DNA of 64,000 nt. It comes from Diatrype stigma (lineage: Eukaryota; Ascomycota; Sordariomycetes; Xylariales; Diatrypaceae). Under the pieces are notes generated by a model, which saw nothing but the letters and a program-made list of their open reading frames with translations, had not been told where the DNA came from and made no database searches. Positions 11,651 to 23,360 of this stretch are shown here, piece after piece. Position numbers and translations under genes: made by a program. The stretch's first letter is position 1. Every line of letters begins with the position of its first letter. The DNA lies in contig JAKJXP020000018.1 in assembly GCA_022225965.2 (NCBI GenBank), forward strand, positions 310,001 through 374,000, given 5' to 3'.

Positions 11651-12602
11651 ATGCCTTCTACTGCCACGAAGACATCTACTCCTGCGAAGGAAAAGGACCG
11701 ACGGAAGTCAACGGGGAAGACGAGCTTCAACGTTACCTTGCGAGTGACGCCGGTCAAGCTGCAACGCATCATCGATCCCTCGTCTGTCAAGGAAGAGTCG
11801 CCTGCGAAGGAGTCACCCGGCACATCCGCGACACTCCCTAATGAGGCTGTAGCGACCGCGTCCAATGGCGACAATGCCTCCGAGTCCAATGCCGGAACGC
11901 CGGCTCCCAGCGGCACGCCATCCCAGGTGCCCATGGGCCCGCCGACCGAGGCCCCGAAGAAGAAGGGTGTGAAGAGAAGCGCCGCCGCTGCCAACGGTGG
12001 TGACCCGGCGGCCAAGATCAGAGGCAAGCCAGGACCGAAGAAGAAGCCTAGATTGTAAGCATGCTCATCTCTTTTCTTTCTCACGTGGTAGCATTAGCCA
12101 TCGAACACGGCGGAACACTGCCTATTGTGCCCCCCAATCTGCCGTCTCACAAATGCTAATTGTCTGGAATAGGGAGGACGGTAGTATCGATCCCAACGGG
12201 CGCCAGATCGGCGGCGCTTACCACAAACTCGGCCCCAAAGCCAACCAGGGCGCTATCAATGCCGGGCTGCGCGCACTTGACCGATCGGGAGCACCCTGCC
12301 GTAAATGGGCGAGAGGAGGCTTCAGAGTCAAGAGTTTCACTGGCGTTGTATGGGAGGTCCACCGCTGGACGGCACCCCCGAAGCCGAAGCCTGAGGCTAC
12401 TTCAGAGGAGTCGGCTGCGGCTTCGGCGGACAGCAGCAACAAGGAGAACAACAAGGAGGGCGGTAGCCAGATGAAAAGCGAAAACAGCGGCAGCCAAGTC
12501 GGAGGCGAGCAGCCCAGTGTGGCCCCCAGTGTGGCCCCCAGCGTGGCCCCCAGCGTGAATGCTAGCTCACCGGCTCCCATGCCCATTGCTACTACCTCGT
12601 AG
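11651..12602 (+). CDS. ies4: INO80 chromatin-remodelling complex subunit Ies4-like
   Basis: Two exons, 11651-12054 and 12173-12602, encode 277 residues. The intron of 118 bases has a GTAAGC donor, a TGCTAAT branch site and a TAG acceptor, and the frame resumes across a split Leu codon. The N-terminal half is Ser/Thr/Pro/Ala-rich with Lys patches. A basic KIRGKPGPKKKPRL string (about residues 122-135) leads into a conserved block with GGAYHKLGPKANQGAINAGLRALD-type sequence, then Cys-Arg-Lys-Trp and KSFTGVVWEV. This matches the fungal Ies4 family as I know it, whose members are nuclear subunits of the INO80 ATP-dependent nucleosome remodeller. The C-terminus is low-complexity and has four SVAP-type repeats from a 15-base tandem repeat (about 12514-12558). 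The start has an ACGATGCC context. It stands alone, with long spacers on both sides. Confidence 0.85.
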
Positions 12603-15071
12603 GCTTTGCTATCTACGATACTTGTCACCTTGCCAGCATTCCCTTCTGCTTTGTCACATTGTTAATGGGGTGGGCGAACCTGTACGGAAATCGGCTGGGA
12701 TGCGGAAAAGCACGGCGTTCAGGGTTTACTGTTTTAAAAAGGAATGGAAGGATGGTATAGGTGTTCATCGGATGCTCAAACAAGGGCACTATACATCTAA
12801 GCAGATGTGATAATGGGGGCTTCTAAGGGGGGCTAGACGGCAGTTCGACGACTGCATCGACAACGGCGTCACGGATACATGACCAGACTTGACTGTACAT
12901 TAGATAGGGGCTAGGTATTTCGCGTTTGCGCTTGTCATTCAGGCAATGGTTGCTGTTCGAGCAAATCTTTACTTTGCTCTATGAACCTTTATGCATAATT
13001 TCTTCATCATGGTATACTTTGTTATCGCTCTTCACCTGTCGGTCAAAAGAGAGACGCTTCTCTTAGCCAAGGACATCGAAGGAACCTAAACAGTGATTTG
13101 CTGTCTTCTGAAACCCCTATGTGCTGTCCCAGCTATGCTCGTCCGTGTATGTAACGCCCATCTAAATGACCAGGGAGACCTGGGGAGCTTTCACATGGCC
13201 AGCAATAGATGGTAGATGTAGGGTGGCTTTGTGTGCCAAATCAATAGGCGGCATGGGCGTCGTATTCCAGCCATACCCTCCTTGTCTTTTTGGAATGCAA
13301 ATATCGAGAGTCTGCTTGTCACACTACGCTGCATATGAGTTGGACGTTGTAACATATCACGCACTCGACAGAAACTACTGCAACATGGAATGAAACCAAC
13401 GGGTATCCTGGGTTTTCATCATTAATCAGTTCTCCATCTTGCTCTCACGGGAAAGGCTGGGGAGGAGGCATCCTTGGATATGCGTAGTAAGGTAGTGATG
13501 ACGCGTGACAATGATAGGCCACAGTTGACTAATACCGTTTGACTATAGTAGGTCTACCAACCCCTGTCCGGTCTAAGCCTCGATCAGGCCTGGGTTTGCC
13601 TATAGTCATGATCCTGATGCATGTGCTTGTTTAGGGCCTATACCTTTATTATTGCATACGACTGATGTCATTTTGATTTATGATCGCGAATTGAAGTGGT
13701 GCTTGATGCATACGGTAGTCTAGATGCACATGATTCTGAAAGTGTCATTATAGGTAGTTGGAACATGGAGGATAGAACAAGTGGCCGCCGGCACCCAGAG
13801 GATAACGTCAGTTCATCAACCTAGGGCAGAACCAAGATGAGGGGTTTCTCCCGGTCATGGGCGGTTTGGGCATCTTTCCACGAGTCCTTTTCAAGGCGAC
13901 TAAACTATATATGTATGTAGGTAACCTACCGATTAAGATCATGGTTTACGGTGATGCTATCCCTTCGTTAACTTGGGTGCTACGGAACTATAAGTCGGAT
14001 GTATGCAGTTATACAGCATAATCTATGACCGGACTGGGGATAACTCATAATTGGCATTAGGAGGGGAGGGCTTGCAGGTGTCTACCTAACCAACCAAACA
14101 AACGTCTGGCCTGCTGATGTCAAACATGCTCCGGATGCCGACCGACTTGCACTCCGCCAACCCCCATTATGTACTTTCATGTAGCTGTCGTTCACCACAT
14201 TGCTCACATATAGACTGGCTACCTGGACCTCCTTACGCCTGCCTCAAAATTACAGAGATTACAGAGACATGCAATCTCTGTGCATGGAAGATCGGGGGCT
14301 TCAACTGAGGCCTTGGAAGGGTGGAAGGAGGGTGTCTTATCATTGCAGTCAATGTATCTGCCTCTCCACGCTAAATACATAAGTTAAGGAGTTTAAGCTA
14401 CATACCTACCTAGAGGTATGTAGGTAGTTACATGCTGCAGGTATTGTACTTGCGCGCCTCTAAATGCTGCTGCTACTGCCAGTAACTACATACTAACGCT
14501 GGATTCAGCAGCCTTCCAGGTTTCCCCATTTACATGGCTCCCCTAGCATTACCTACTATGTATGTAGGTATGTAGGTATTGTACACTAAACCAACGCCAT
14601 CTGACTACACACATATCCATGTATGTATACTTCCAAGGCTCCAATGTTCCGAGGTGCCAGGGTGCCAGGGTGCCAGAGGATGACTACACCTACCTAGTCT
14701 ATCACTTACATGGCAACCTCAACCATAACATCCACCAAATCTTATCTTCACCAGCGCTCTTGCTATCTGCCGACAGCTCCCAAGTTGCCCCTGGTTCTTA
14801 CGCTCTAGACCTTGCGGACGCGGCTTCGTTTTACAGTGTCTTTGTGTCTTTTCCGCAGTCGATTTCCTGAAACTTACCTAGGTAGTGAGAGCGTTAAGGC
14901 GGTTTAACTACCTGCTAGGCAAGATAGTACAATACCTAGCAGCAGTCGACGTCAGTCGGGCTGCTCCTGGTTCCTGGTTCCGCTGCTGCTCTCCAAGCTC
15001 GAGGGGCCCACGCACGCACCGCACGCACGACGCACCCACGCACGCACTCTCTCGATCCCCGGCCCTCGAAC
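12603..15071. other. Intergenic; no supported gene
   Basis: About 2.5 kb between ies4 and the Gid1-like gene. Only short open stretches with no recognisable protein. It contains TACCTACCTAG/TAGGTAGGT-like motifs (about 13915-13930, 14400-14430, 14560-14580) and a GGTGCCAGG repeat (about 14650-14680). The last few hundred bases are presumably the promoter and 5' UTR of the next gene. Confidence 0.5.
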
Positions 15072-17532
15072 ATGTCAAACCCTTTCCAACACGGCCCATC
15101 CGGATTCTCACAAGATGGCACGTTCGGTAACTTCTTGCCTCGCATCAGATCTTCCTATCTGACCAACCCCAACTTGGGCACTACCCCGGCCACCAACGCG
15201 CCCTACAACCGTCTAGCCCACCTCCTCAACCCTTCCTCCGATTCCGTCTCGGACTTGTACTCGACCCATCCTTCGCAGCCGAGCAGTGCCGTGAACAACG
15301 AAAGGAATATGAACTCCCCTGAGGGGCCGCCGCCGGGCTCGGCATCGCAGGGTCCACAAATACCCTCCTTCTCGAGAGCGTTCGATATGTTCATGGGCGA
15401 TGGCAAGGCCGCCAACCTCTGGACCTCTCCGCAGAAGAACAACGGGTTCTTCATCCCATCCTATCTTCAAGGTTCCACGTACATACAACGGCTCGAGGAA
15501 GCGTATAAGGCGCAGCAAGTCCAGAAGGAGAGCCAGCCGCAAGCAGGGGGTAGCTTACAGACAAGCCAAGCCCCCGGTCCCTTGCGCAACAAATCTTCGG
15601 CATCCCATTTGGGGATGAAGTTCGATGTCATTGAGCGCACACCCCCCGCCGAAGAAGACGAGACCGTGGCGCCGTTGCCCTCGAGGTGGAACAAGGAGGA
15701 TAAAATCGGGGGGTTGGATGTCCTTGGCGACGGCCTGGAAGTCAAATATACAACGTCCAGGGGTGTGAGAGATCACGAGTACGAAATGTATTCGATCAGA
15801 GCAGATCACCCCATTCCGTCACAGGCCGGTTTATATTACTTCGAGTTGCAGATACTCCCAGACACGCACCCCTTGACGAGGAGGCGGGACGAGTACGTTG
15901 CCACTTCTTAATTCGGTGCTATTTGGTTGAAGATGTGCTAACTGGACATAGAGCAACGGTCTGTATCGGTCTCTCGAGCAAACATGTCTCATTATCCCGG
16001 CCCCTAGGCTGGGAAACCGACTCCTATGGCTACCATGGTGATGACGGGGATATATATAACCAGCATAATAACGGGAAACGCTATGGTCCTCATTTCGGCC
16101 CGGAAGATACTGTGGGATGTGGCGTCAACTTTCGGACTAAAACGGCCTTCTTCACTAGGAACGGCATATTTCTCAGTATGGAAAATCAAGCCCCCCTATG
16201 GACCTCGTATATCTGACCTTAATGCTGACAACCCTTGTAGAAACTGCCTTCCGGGACATAAAGGGGAAGCTATATCCTACTATTGGCGTGAAGAAGCCGG
16301 GCGAACATATCCGAGTGAATTTCGGCCAAAGACCCTTTATTTTTGACATCAACAAAATGATGAAGGTAAGTTTCCCCTCGATTTCGAGAAAATAGCAGGC
16401 CACTAACTAGCATTTACTATATAGGACGAGCAAGCCATTATTCGAGATGCAATTTCGCACGCCAGGTAAGTTGCCGCCTGTCTAGTAGTACGGGCTTTGT
16501 TTAACAATAGCCGTAGCATCGAAAGGCTCGTTTCGCCCCCACAAGACGAGACAGAACTCATACAGGGACTTGTAAGTTTCGTGCAGCAGGCTCAAGCTGC
16601 GACATATTTCTGACCTGTATATAGGTATTGCAATTCCTACAACACGACGGTTACGTAGAAACCGCGAGAGCATTCGCTGCGGAGATTCATGCGGAGAAAG
16701 AAGCTCTTAATATCGACCCTAGCATTCCGGTAGAAGGTATAAATATCAATGATGACGAGGATGCTCATCAACGGCAAGGTGTGTATACGTGCTATTCGTG
16801 CCTCGAACAGGCCTTTTCTAATGCAAACCAGGCATCCGTCGAACTATCCTAGAGGGTGATATCGATAGGGCTTTGAGATTCACCAACAAGTACTACCCAC
16901 AGGTGTTGAAAGAGAATCATCAGGTGTATTTCCGCCTAAAGTGCCGGAAGTTTATCGAGATGGTACGCAAGTCTGCGGAACTAAACCATGGAGTCGGCAA
17001 GAAGAATAACGGTCATACTTTCGACGACATTCCTAATGAGATGGACGTCGATGAAAACGGCTACTCAGATCAGATGGAAACCGAAGATGTCCCAGATCCT
17101 TCAACCACGAATTCAGACTACTTGCTGGCAGAAACTATTCAGTACGGGCAACAGTTGCAGGCCGAGTTCAAGAATGACTCTAGGAGAGAAGTCGAGAAAT
17201 CTCTGAATGAGGTCTTTGCTCTGCTGGCATATCCAAATCCTCTCGAAGTCAAGGAGATAGCACACCTGCTCGATCGGAAAGGGAGGGTGGCAGTGGCGGA
17301 AGAGCTGAATTCGGCCATCCTTTGTAAGTTGCCCACCGGTTTATTGCCCCGTGGATTGTCGCTAATGGTCTTTGAAGCGTCCCTGGGCAAGTCATCACGG
17401 TCGGCGCTCGAGAATGTGTATGGGCAAACAAGTGTGTTGCTTGATTACCTACGGGAGGGCGGCGGTCCAGGCTCATTTATCACGATCCAGTCTGTCATCG
17501 ACGACATACCGGTTAGATCGCAGCCATTCTAG
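15072..17532 (+). CDS. gid1: RanBPM/Gid1-type SPRY-LisH-CTLH-CRA protein
   Basis: Eight exons can be joined in frame: 15072-15892, 15952-16175, 16241-16365, 16425-16465, 16511-16571, 16625-16778, 16853-17323 and 17378-17532, giving 683 residues. All introns are 45-75 bases with GT..AG ends. Residues 1-200 look disordered. A SPRY domain follows (about 215-390; CIGLSS, GWETDSYGYHGDDG, FFTRNG). A LisH motif starts at about 425 (LQFLQHDGYVETARAFAAEI), then CTLH (about 476-520) and a CRA segment to the C-terminus (ALLAYPNPLEVKEIA). This order is that of RanBP9/10 and yeast Gid1/Vid30, the scaffold of the GID/CTLH E3 ubiquitin ligase that degrades gluconeogenic enzymes in yeast. Role here is inferred from family. 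Very short exons 4 and 5 are the least certain joins, but frame and homology support them. Confidence 0.9.
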
Positions 17533-20500
17533 AGGGATGTCAGCTCAGCAGAACTACTCGGTACTTCGCACTACACTTCAGAGCAAGATGTCGATTGATA
17601 AAGTGGAGGCTTACTGCCTCGGCAGCCAAGGCCCTCCACCGATGCCAACCCAACTCATTCTTCTCGTTGCATCTATGCCGCGGCGTCCATGGTTCGTTGT
17701 TGGGTGGGCAGGTGTTTGGTGGCGTGTTAATTTCGCGTTCCTGGAATGGAGGTCGTGCCGAGCCTGACATTCTCGGAGGGAAACGTGGGGTGAGGCCCAA
17801 AACCATCCAATCAATCAATAGGTTGTACATTTTTTTTTTCCGTCATCCGTGTATTGTTCATAGCTACTGCTAGGTTAAAACGTCACAGATGGTGAACTCA
17901 TTCCTGCCGGTGTTTTCTATGGTCGTCCTGTAACCGAAGCGAGGTCCTCACGTGCCTACCTAGCTCCCCGTCTGGCCCTCATCGAGTGTCGAGGACGAGA
18001 CTCGCCCGGGCAGGTAGGGAGAGAAGATTTTAGAGCTCTCCTCTCATACAGTGAGTGACTGAGCGCGTGGCAAGCAGGCAAGTCATAATTATCATGTCCT
18101 TTCATCTGTCACCCAAATCAAACTCGATTTTGCGCCACCAGCTTCGCCATGCCATCTCATTTCGCCCTCCAACGTCTTGGATTTCCTCCTCCCCTTCTCC
18201 TTCTAGTACTAGGTAGCTAGCCGGCTTCGCGTTAGTTACATCTGAGCGATGGTGGCCCGATATATATATCTATCACATGTTCGTCCCGAAACACACAAAC
18301 ACGTGTTACTTTCTCTCTTCGCTTACTTCTCTCTTCGCTTCGGTCGAAGGCGAAGGCGAGCTGTCCGCTGGTTTGGGTAGTCTAGATGACGACATGTACG
18401 CTATCTACGATATAGACTACGTATCTATCTGCCTTGTTCGTACTGTAATCTTCATCTCTTCGGGTCGAGATTGGCATTGCTGGAGTACATAGTAGCGGAC
18501 CAATTGACTATCTAGCTAGCTAGCTAGCTATCTGCATGCATAGGTAGAGTAGGGGCTTACCAAACCACGACGGACCTCATATTTTCCAATTTTTGTTGGC
18601 TTTTCTGTCTTCTACAACCCAATACTTTGGTTCCCTCTAGATAAGATCAAAGGTGTGCTGGTAAGGCTTCCGAGGTTGAGATGCGTGGCTTGGCCTATAA
18701 TTTATCTGAAGGATATGAGAAGCGGCGCGGGGGGGGTCGAATAGGGGAGTGGGGGCGAAGGTTGTCATCCTTCTTCGACATCTCTTAATCCTCTCACACA
18801 CACCTGGGACATACGTAATCGTGGGCGTTAGGCGCGGGTTTCATGTATATAAGTGAGGGTCCCGGTGCAGAAGAGGATCGTCATTCGTCCTATTACCTTT
18901 ACTACTTAATTACCTAAGGTCCGTATGATGACATCTAGTTATTTATCTATCTCTACCGCTCCCCCAGGACTATGCGATAGCTAGTGATAGAGTATCTCAC
19001 CCTGAACAACACGGCACTATAAGAACTTATACCTACGTGACTGATGTATTACTTACTAAGTACCACCCACACACAACATATTAGCTACAATCTTCCCCGT
19101 TGATCCGCGATCTCATCTGGCTGCTTGTTCTGTTCCCTCGCTTACTACATAACTATGTAGCCAAGGCAGACGGACTGGCCTGAATACTACACAGCACACC
19201 CTCACAGTCCGCCAGCCAGAAATCACCTACGTATATGAGTAAATATATATCTGCCTAAGTACCTACCTACCTAAGCAGATATCTACACAAAGTCAACCTA
19301 ATTACATGAAACCAATGAACCGGGCTGCGAGCTAGTCGACTTAGACGCAGTTGGCGAACTCCACCCCCGCCTTGCGCCATTGGAGAGCATTCGCCCCGTT
19401 CGTTCGCTCGTTCGCTCGCTCCCTCGGCTGGCAAAACCTCATATCCCGACCAGGAGGTAGACATGATGTGTACGTAGTTTGGTACCATATCATGCAGTTG
19501 GCGCAGAAGAAGGGACGCGGGCGACTGAGACTGATAAGAAACACACGGCAGATACGAAGTGATGTGTGTGTGTGTGTGTGTGTGTGGTATACGCTCATCC
19601 GTAAGCGCATCGAGACCCGACAACTACACACACATCGACATACCTACCAAAGGACCTAGCCCCATTTTCGTCATATCCAGCCTAACCTAGATCAGTTGTT
19701 GCTACGACATACCGAAGATGGAGCAGACCCCAATCAGGCGACCAAAAAACACTGGAAGGCAGGGCCCCTGGAAGCGATAGACATCAAGGCAATATATAGA
19801 TAAGCTAGGCGTGTGTATATGTAGGTGTCATAGAGAATATCCCCAGAGCCCGCAGTTACCCATCCAGGTTTACCCATTCCCCTCTTTCTTCCATAACCCC
19901 GATCTGCTTTGAAACTGCCTTGCTCATACCTATATGATGAAATCAAAGCAAGTCATGATAGAACGCCGATGAACTCCTATATCGATCAAAGCCATGACGT
20001 GAAGGAAATACAAGACGAGGTGTTATCATTATAAGCCCGTCCCAAGCCGCCGCCGGCCCCGACACTGCTTAGCCTTTAACCCTTTCTAGTCGGGATCTGG
20101 AGAAAGAAGAAAAGTGGTTCTGCCTGCCGCTGACCCGAAGAACAAAGAAAGATGGTTGCCCCGTCCTGGTCTGATTATCGAAAAGATGCGAGGTCGGTCG
20201 GACGATTAGGCGAATAGACGTGAAGTGCAATTCGGTAGATGGATATGTAATATTCAATCCTTTCTAAAACGCATTCCCCTTCTCATTTGATGAGCATCCT
20301 GTCTTGTTCCAGACCTCCGACTAGGCGGAGGTAGACGACACCATTCGCTCCTATGTCTAAACTGACACGCATCGTTTCGAAACCCTCAAATGCGTAGTCT
20401 CGTGAACTCCGCGCTCGAGCACGGATAACTCGATCAGGCGTCTCGGAAAAGCCGAGTTCCGGAGCCGCGAAAGCGGGTTGCCGAGGAGCGAGCACGAAGC

Positions 20501-20849
20501 AAAGCAAAAAAAACCACGAGGCCCAGGCCATGGGATCCACAGCCACGGAGACGATCGCAACCTACGTCAGCCCAGAACCTCCCACTAACAGAAATTGGCG
20601 TAATCTTGTAGCCCTTTCCAGCGTAGCGGTCCACCCAAGAGTCTCGCAAAAGGCGCGTAACATAAACTAGATAGAGAATGCGGCTTCTATTCGGGGGAAA
20701 TGGATTGCCATGCAACAGAATGGTTGCCGGTAATTTCTTCGCCTCATGCCTCATCAATCTTGACTATTGGGTGGGTCAAGAAACATAGGTGTGTAAGGCG
20801 GGTGGGCGAGGCGTTACCAAGCGCAAACGAAATAGGTAGGCCTCCCTTT
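17533..20849. other. Intergenic; repeats, one weak secreted-like ORF listed separately
   Basis: About 3.3 kb without a supported gene. It contains a CTAG tandem (about 18511-18531), a TG microsatellite (about 19561-19586) and TACCTACCTA motifs (about 19257-19275). Part of it is the 3' flank of the convergent small gene at 20850-21074. Confidence 0.5.
20283..20546 (-). CDS. Possible small secreted protein (weak candidate)
   Basis: An 87-residue reading frame starts MAVDPMAWASWFFLLCFVLA and could carry a signal peptide ending near AFAA. The remainder is Arg-rich and has no recognised domain. Two overlapping frames on the same strand are also open across parts of it, which weakens the case. It lies downstream of, and on the same strand as, the small gene at 20850-21074. 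It may simply be chance, or 3' UTR of that gene. Confidence 0.2.
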   Translation of the reverse strand: MAVDPMAWASWFFLLCFVLAPRQPAFAAPELGFSETPDRVIRARARSSRDYAFEGFETMRVSLDIGANGVVYLRLVGGLEQDRMLIK

Positions 20850-21074
20850 TCAGGAGAGTGCGATGCCCTCCATATCTCGCATCAGCACCGCCATCTGAGC
20901 GCGTTTTGCAGCCTCGGCCACTAGGTTCAAGTCTCGGATGAATACGTCCGTACTGGGCGTCTTTACCTGCGCGGGCTGCGGGGGCGGCGCAAAGGACTGT
21001 TTTGATGTCGAGCCGCCAGTTGTAGAAGCGTATTGTTGATGATGGGACGCAGACGAAGATCTTTGGGCGTCCAT
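20850..21074 (-). CDS. Small unrecognised protein (74 aa)
   Basis: A single-exon frame encodes 74 residues. The first half is Ser/Gln/Pro-rich (QSFAPPPQPAQV). The second half is an amphipathic-looking helix with a conserved feel: DVFIRDLNLVAEAAKRAQMA followed by VLMRDMEGIALS. The start codon sits in a strong fungal context (AACAAAATGG). I do not recognise the family. The helical part resembles short coiled-coil or complex-subunit proteins, but that is only an impression. No intron is needed to explain it. Upstream on its own strand (21075 to about 21530) there is TC-rich sequence that could be its 5' UTR and promoter. Confidence 0.55.
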   Translation of the reverse strand: MDAQRSSSASHHQQYASTTGGSTSKQSFAPPPQPAQVKTPSTDVFIRDLNLVAEAAKRAQMAVLMRDMEGIALS

Positions 21075-22383
21075 TTTGTTTCGTTTGTTACGTGGTAGGC
21101 AACTCGTTACTGGATTCCAGAGAGTGTGGTAGTGAGAGAGGCTTCCCGTGGCGGCGATTAATAAGCCTTATTCTGACTGATAGATCTGGAGATATCTCGG
21201 CTTGGGCAGCAAGATAGATGACGACAAGGTTGTGTCACGGCTTTCCTCTGCTGGCTAGCGAGCGGGCAATACGTGAATGAGCGGCTGCACTAAGCGTGTA
21301 TCGCCTGGATGCGATAGTAGACGGTGGAGAGGATGGCCAGATATCGTACGACAGTGAAGGGCCTCGACTGCGAGGTTGATTGATGTTGCTGTGGATGTGG
21401 AGATAGCTTCCCGGGTGTGAGAAGGAGTGCATACAACGTCAGGGAGGGAGTGAGACTGTGGTATTAAATACCGAGGGAACGGAGAGTGGACGGCGGAGTA
21501 TAGAGTGAGGTGATGGTTCAATGGCAGGCTAATGAACCCTGACAGTGAAAAGTTGATTAATCGATCGAGTCAGTTGCAACTGTTGTATTATCTGCCTTCG
21601 TGGACCACTTCCTATTTGATATAGAGAGTGGGACGGCGATTGGAGTCGTGGGGGTAAGTGTGACCCGATTTGGGGTTGTGTTTGTGTGTTTGTGCAATTG
21701 TTGCCGTTTTCGTGGCCAGCTTGACAAAGGGCTGCAAAAAGCGAGTATTGAGTATTGACGGAATATGACGATGACGACTGAGAAGAACTCGGCTTGCCTT
21801 CGCGAGTGGTAACTACGTCGTTGCCCCCCGTTCTTTATACTCGGTAGCTATAGGAACGAACCTAGGCTTAGGTCCGACTTGAAAGGAGCTCTCTCTCCAC
21901 GACTCAATAAGTGGTTCAATAGTTTCAAAAGAGGCAAGGTACCCCAGAATGAGGCGACGATCCCGTTTTATTCTTAGTTGTCGTTTGCTATTGGTGACTA
22001 CAGCGACCGAGTAGTAACCTAAAGTAGACAAAGTGTTGGGAGATCTTTTCTCTGTTTTTTCGTCAGCGGAAGCCAATGACAATGCTGCAGGTGTCAAATT
22101 GATGGTGACCAGACAGCCAGACCACAACTGTCCACGGAAGGGATATGCAAGTCTTGTAGTAGCAGTAAGGGCAGGAGAGCTTCAAGGGAGGGTGGTGATC
22201 TGTGATGGTGACAGTGATGCTAGCGGCGGCGGCAGTGTGCTCGTTGTAAAGCAGCCTGCTTGTTGATGAATAGGCTTGAGGGCTCAACTACTGAGTATAG
22301 ATCAACGTGTAGATCAACGTGAGACGACGATATAGGCACAGATGCAGAAACATATTCAGGAAGGGGAACGCATGATACTGAAC

Positions 22384-22424
22384 ACTGGATACTGGATACT
22401 GGATACTGGATACTGGATACTGGA
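22384..22424 (+). repeat. 7-bp tandem array (ACTGGAT, about 6 copies)
   Basis: Perfect head-to-tail copies of ACTGGAT in an intergenic region. Confidence 0.9.
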
Positions 22425-23311
22425 CTAGGTATTCTGAAGATATCGACACGGAATAGAGGTGAATGCAGACCGTACGTACATATGTAGCAACCGCATGCGG
22501 TTTAGTTGCTGTCTGAGGTCGTGTACGAACCTTGGAAGCAGGATGATGTACGTAGGATGGAGAGTTTGGCTGCACCGAATGGTTATGAAGTAGGTAAGGT
22601 AGGTAAGTAAGTAAGTGCCTACTAAGTAAGGTAGTTGAGGTATGTTGTAAGATGTGGTCCAGACTGGAAGTTGCGAGCAACCTTAAAGCATCAACGTCAG
22701 GAAGGTATAAGTGCGCAAGTATGGAGTATGCCGATGGTCTATACTTATGTACGGTTTGACTATGGCGGGATGAGTGAATTTGAGACTGTAAGGTCGGTCA
22801 TGAACAAACACCCCGGCAGGACAAGCCGACGATAAAGGAATCGGCGCTACTACGAAATAGCTTGCCGGTGATGAGTGGGTTCAAGGTTGAAGCTTCCAAG
22901 GTTCCAAGGTTCCAAGGTTCCAAGGTGTTCCAGGGCTCCAAGGCTCTCGGGGCAATAAAGCCAAACTTGGTGGGCGATAAGATGCAAGCGCGGATGGTGA
23001 GATGGTGAGATGGTGAGATTGGTGATGGTTCCAAGATCCATCCGGTCTAGAAACGGCTGCTATGCTCTTATGTACTAATGCTCCGAAGTGAACTGCTTCT
23101 ATAGGTATATAACATCGGAGAGGCTAATGTAGACTAGGCGGTTGTGGCTCGTCTCAGTCAAAATGTCTTCCTTGAGGATTAAGGAAGATTCCATATCCCT
23201 TGCCTTCTCCTTTTCGCCCAGGCCTTGTCTAATCAATCCTGTATATCGGACTTGAATTTGCCTGCCCGAGCAGCCAGAATCGGGCCCATATACATTAATA
23301 AAAAGCAGAGG

Positions 23312-23360
23312 AAATGCAAATGCAAATGCAAATGCGGCTGCGGCTGCGGCTGCGGCTGCA
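23312..23360 (+). repeat. Two adjoining hexamer arrays (AAATGC then GGCTGC)
   Basis: About four copies of AAATGC switch directly into about four copies of GGCTGC. The shared TGC suggests that one array arose from the other by point change and slippage. Confidence 0.85.

Noticed and set aside
21813..22127. 104-residue minus-strand frame
   Set aside because: Protein-like composition but no recognised domain, and an opposing frame overlaps part of it. Not enough to call a gene.
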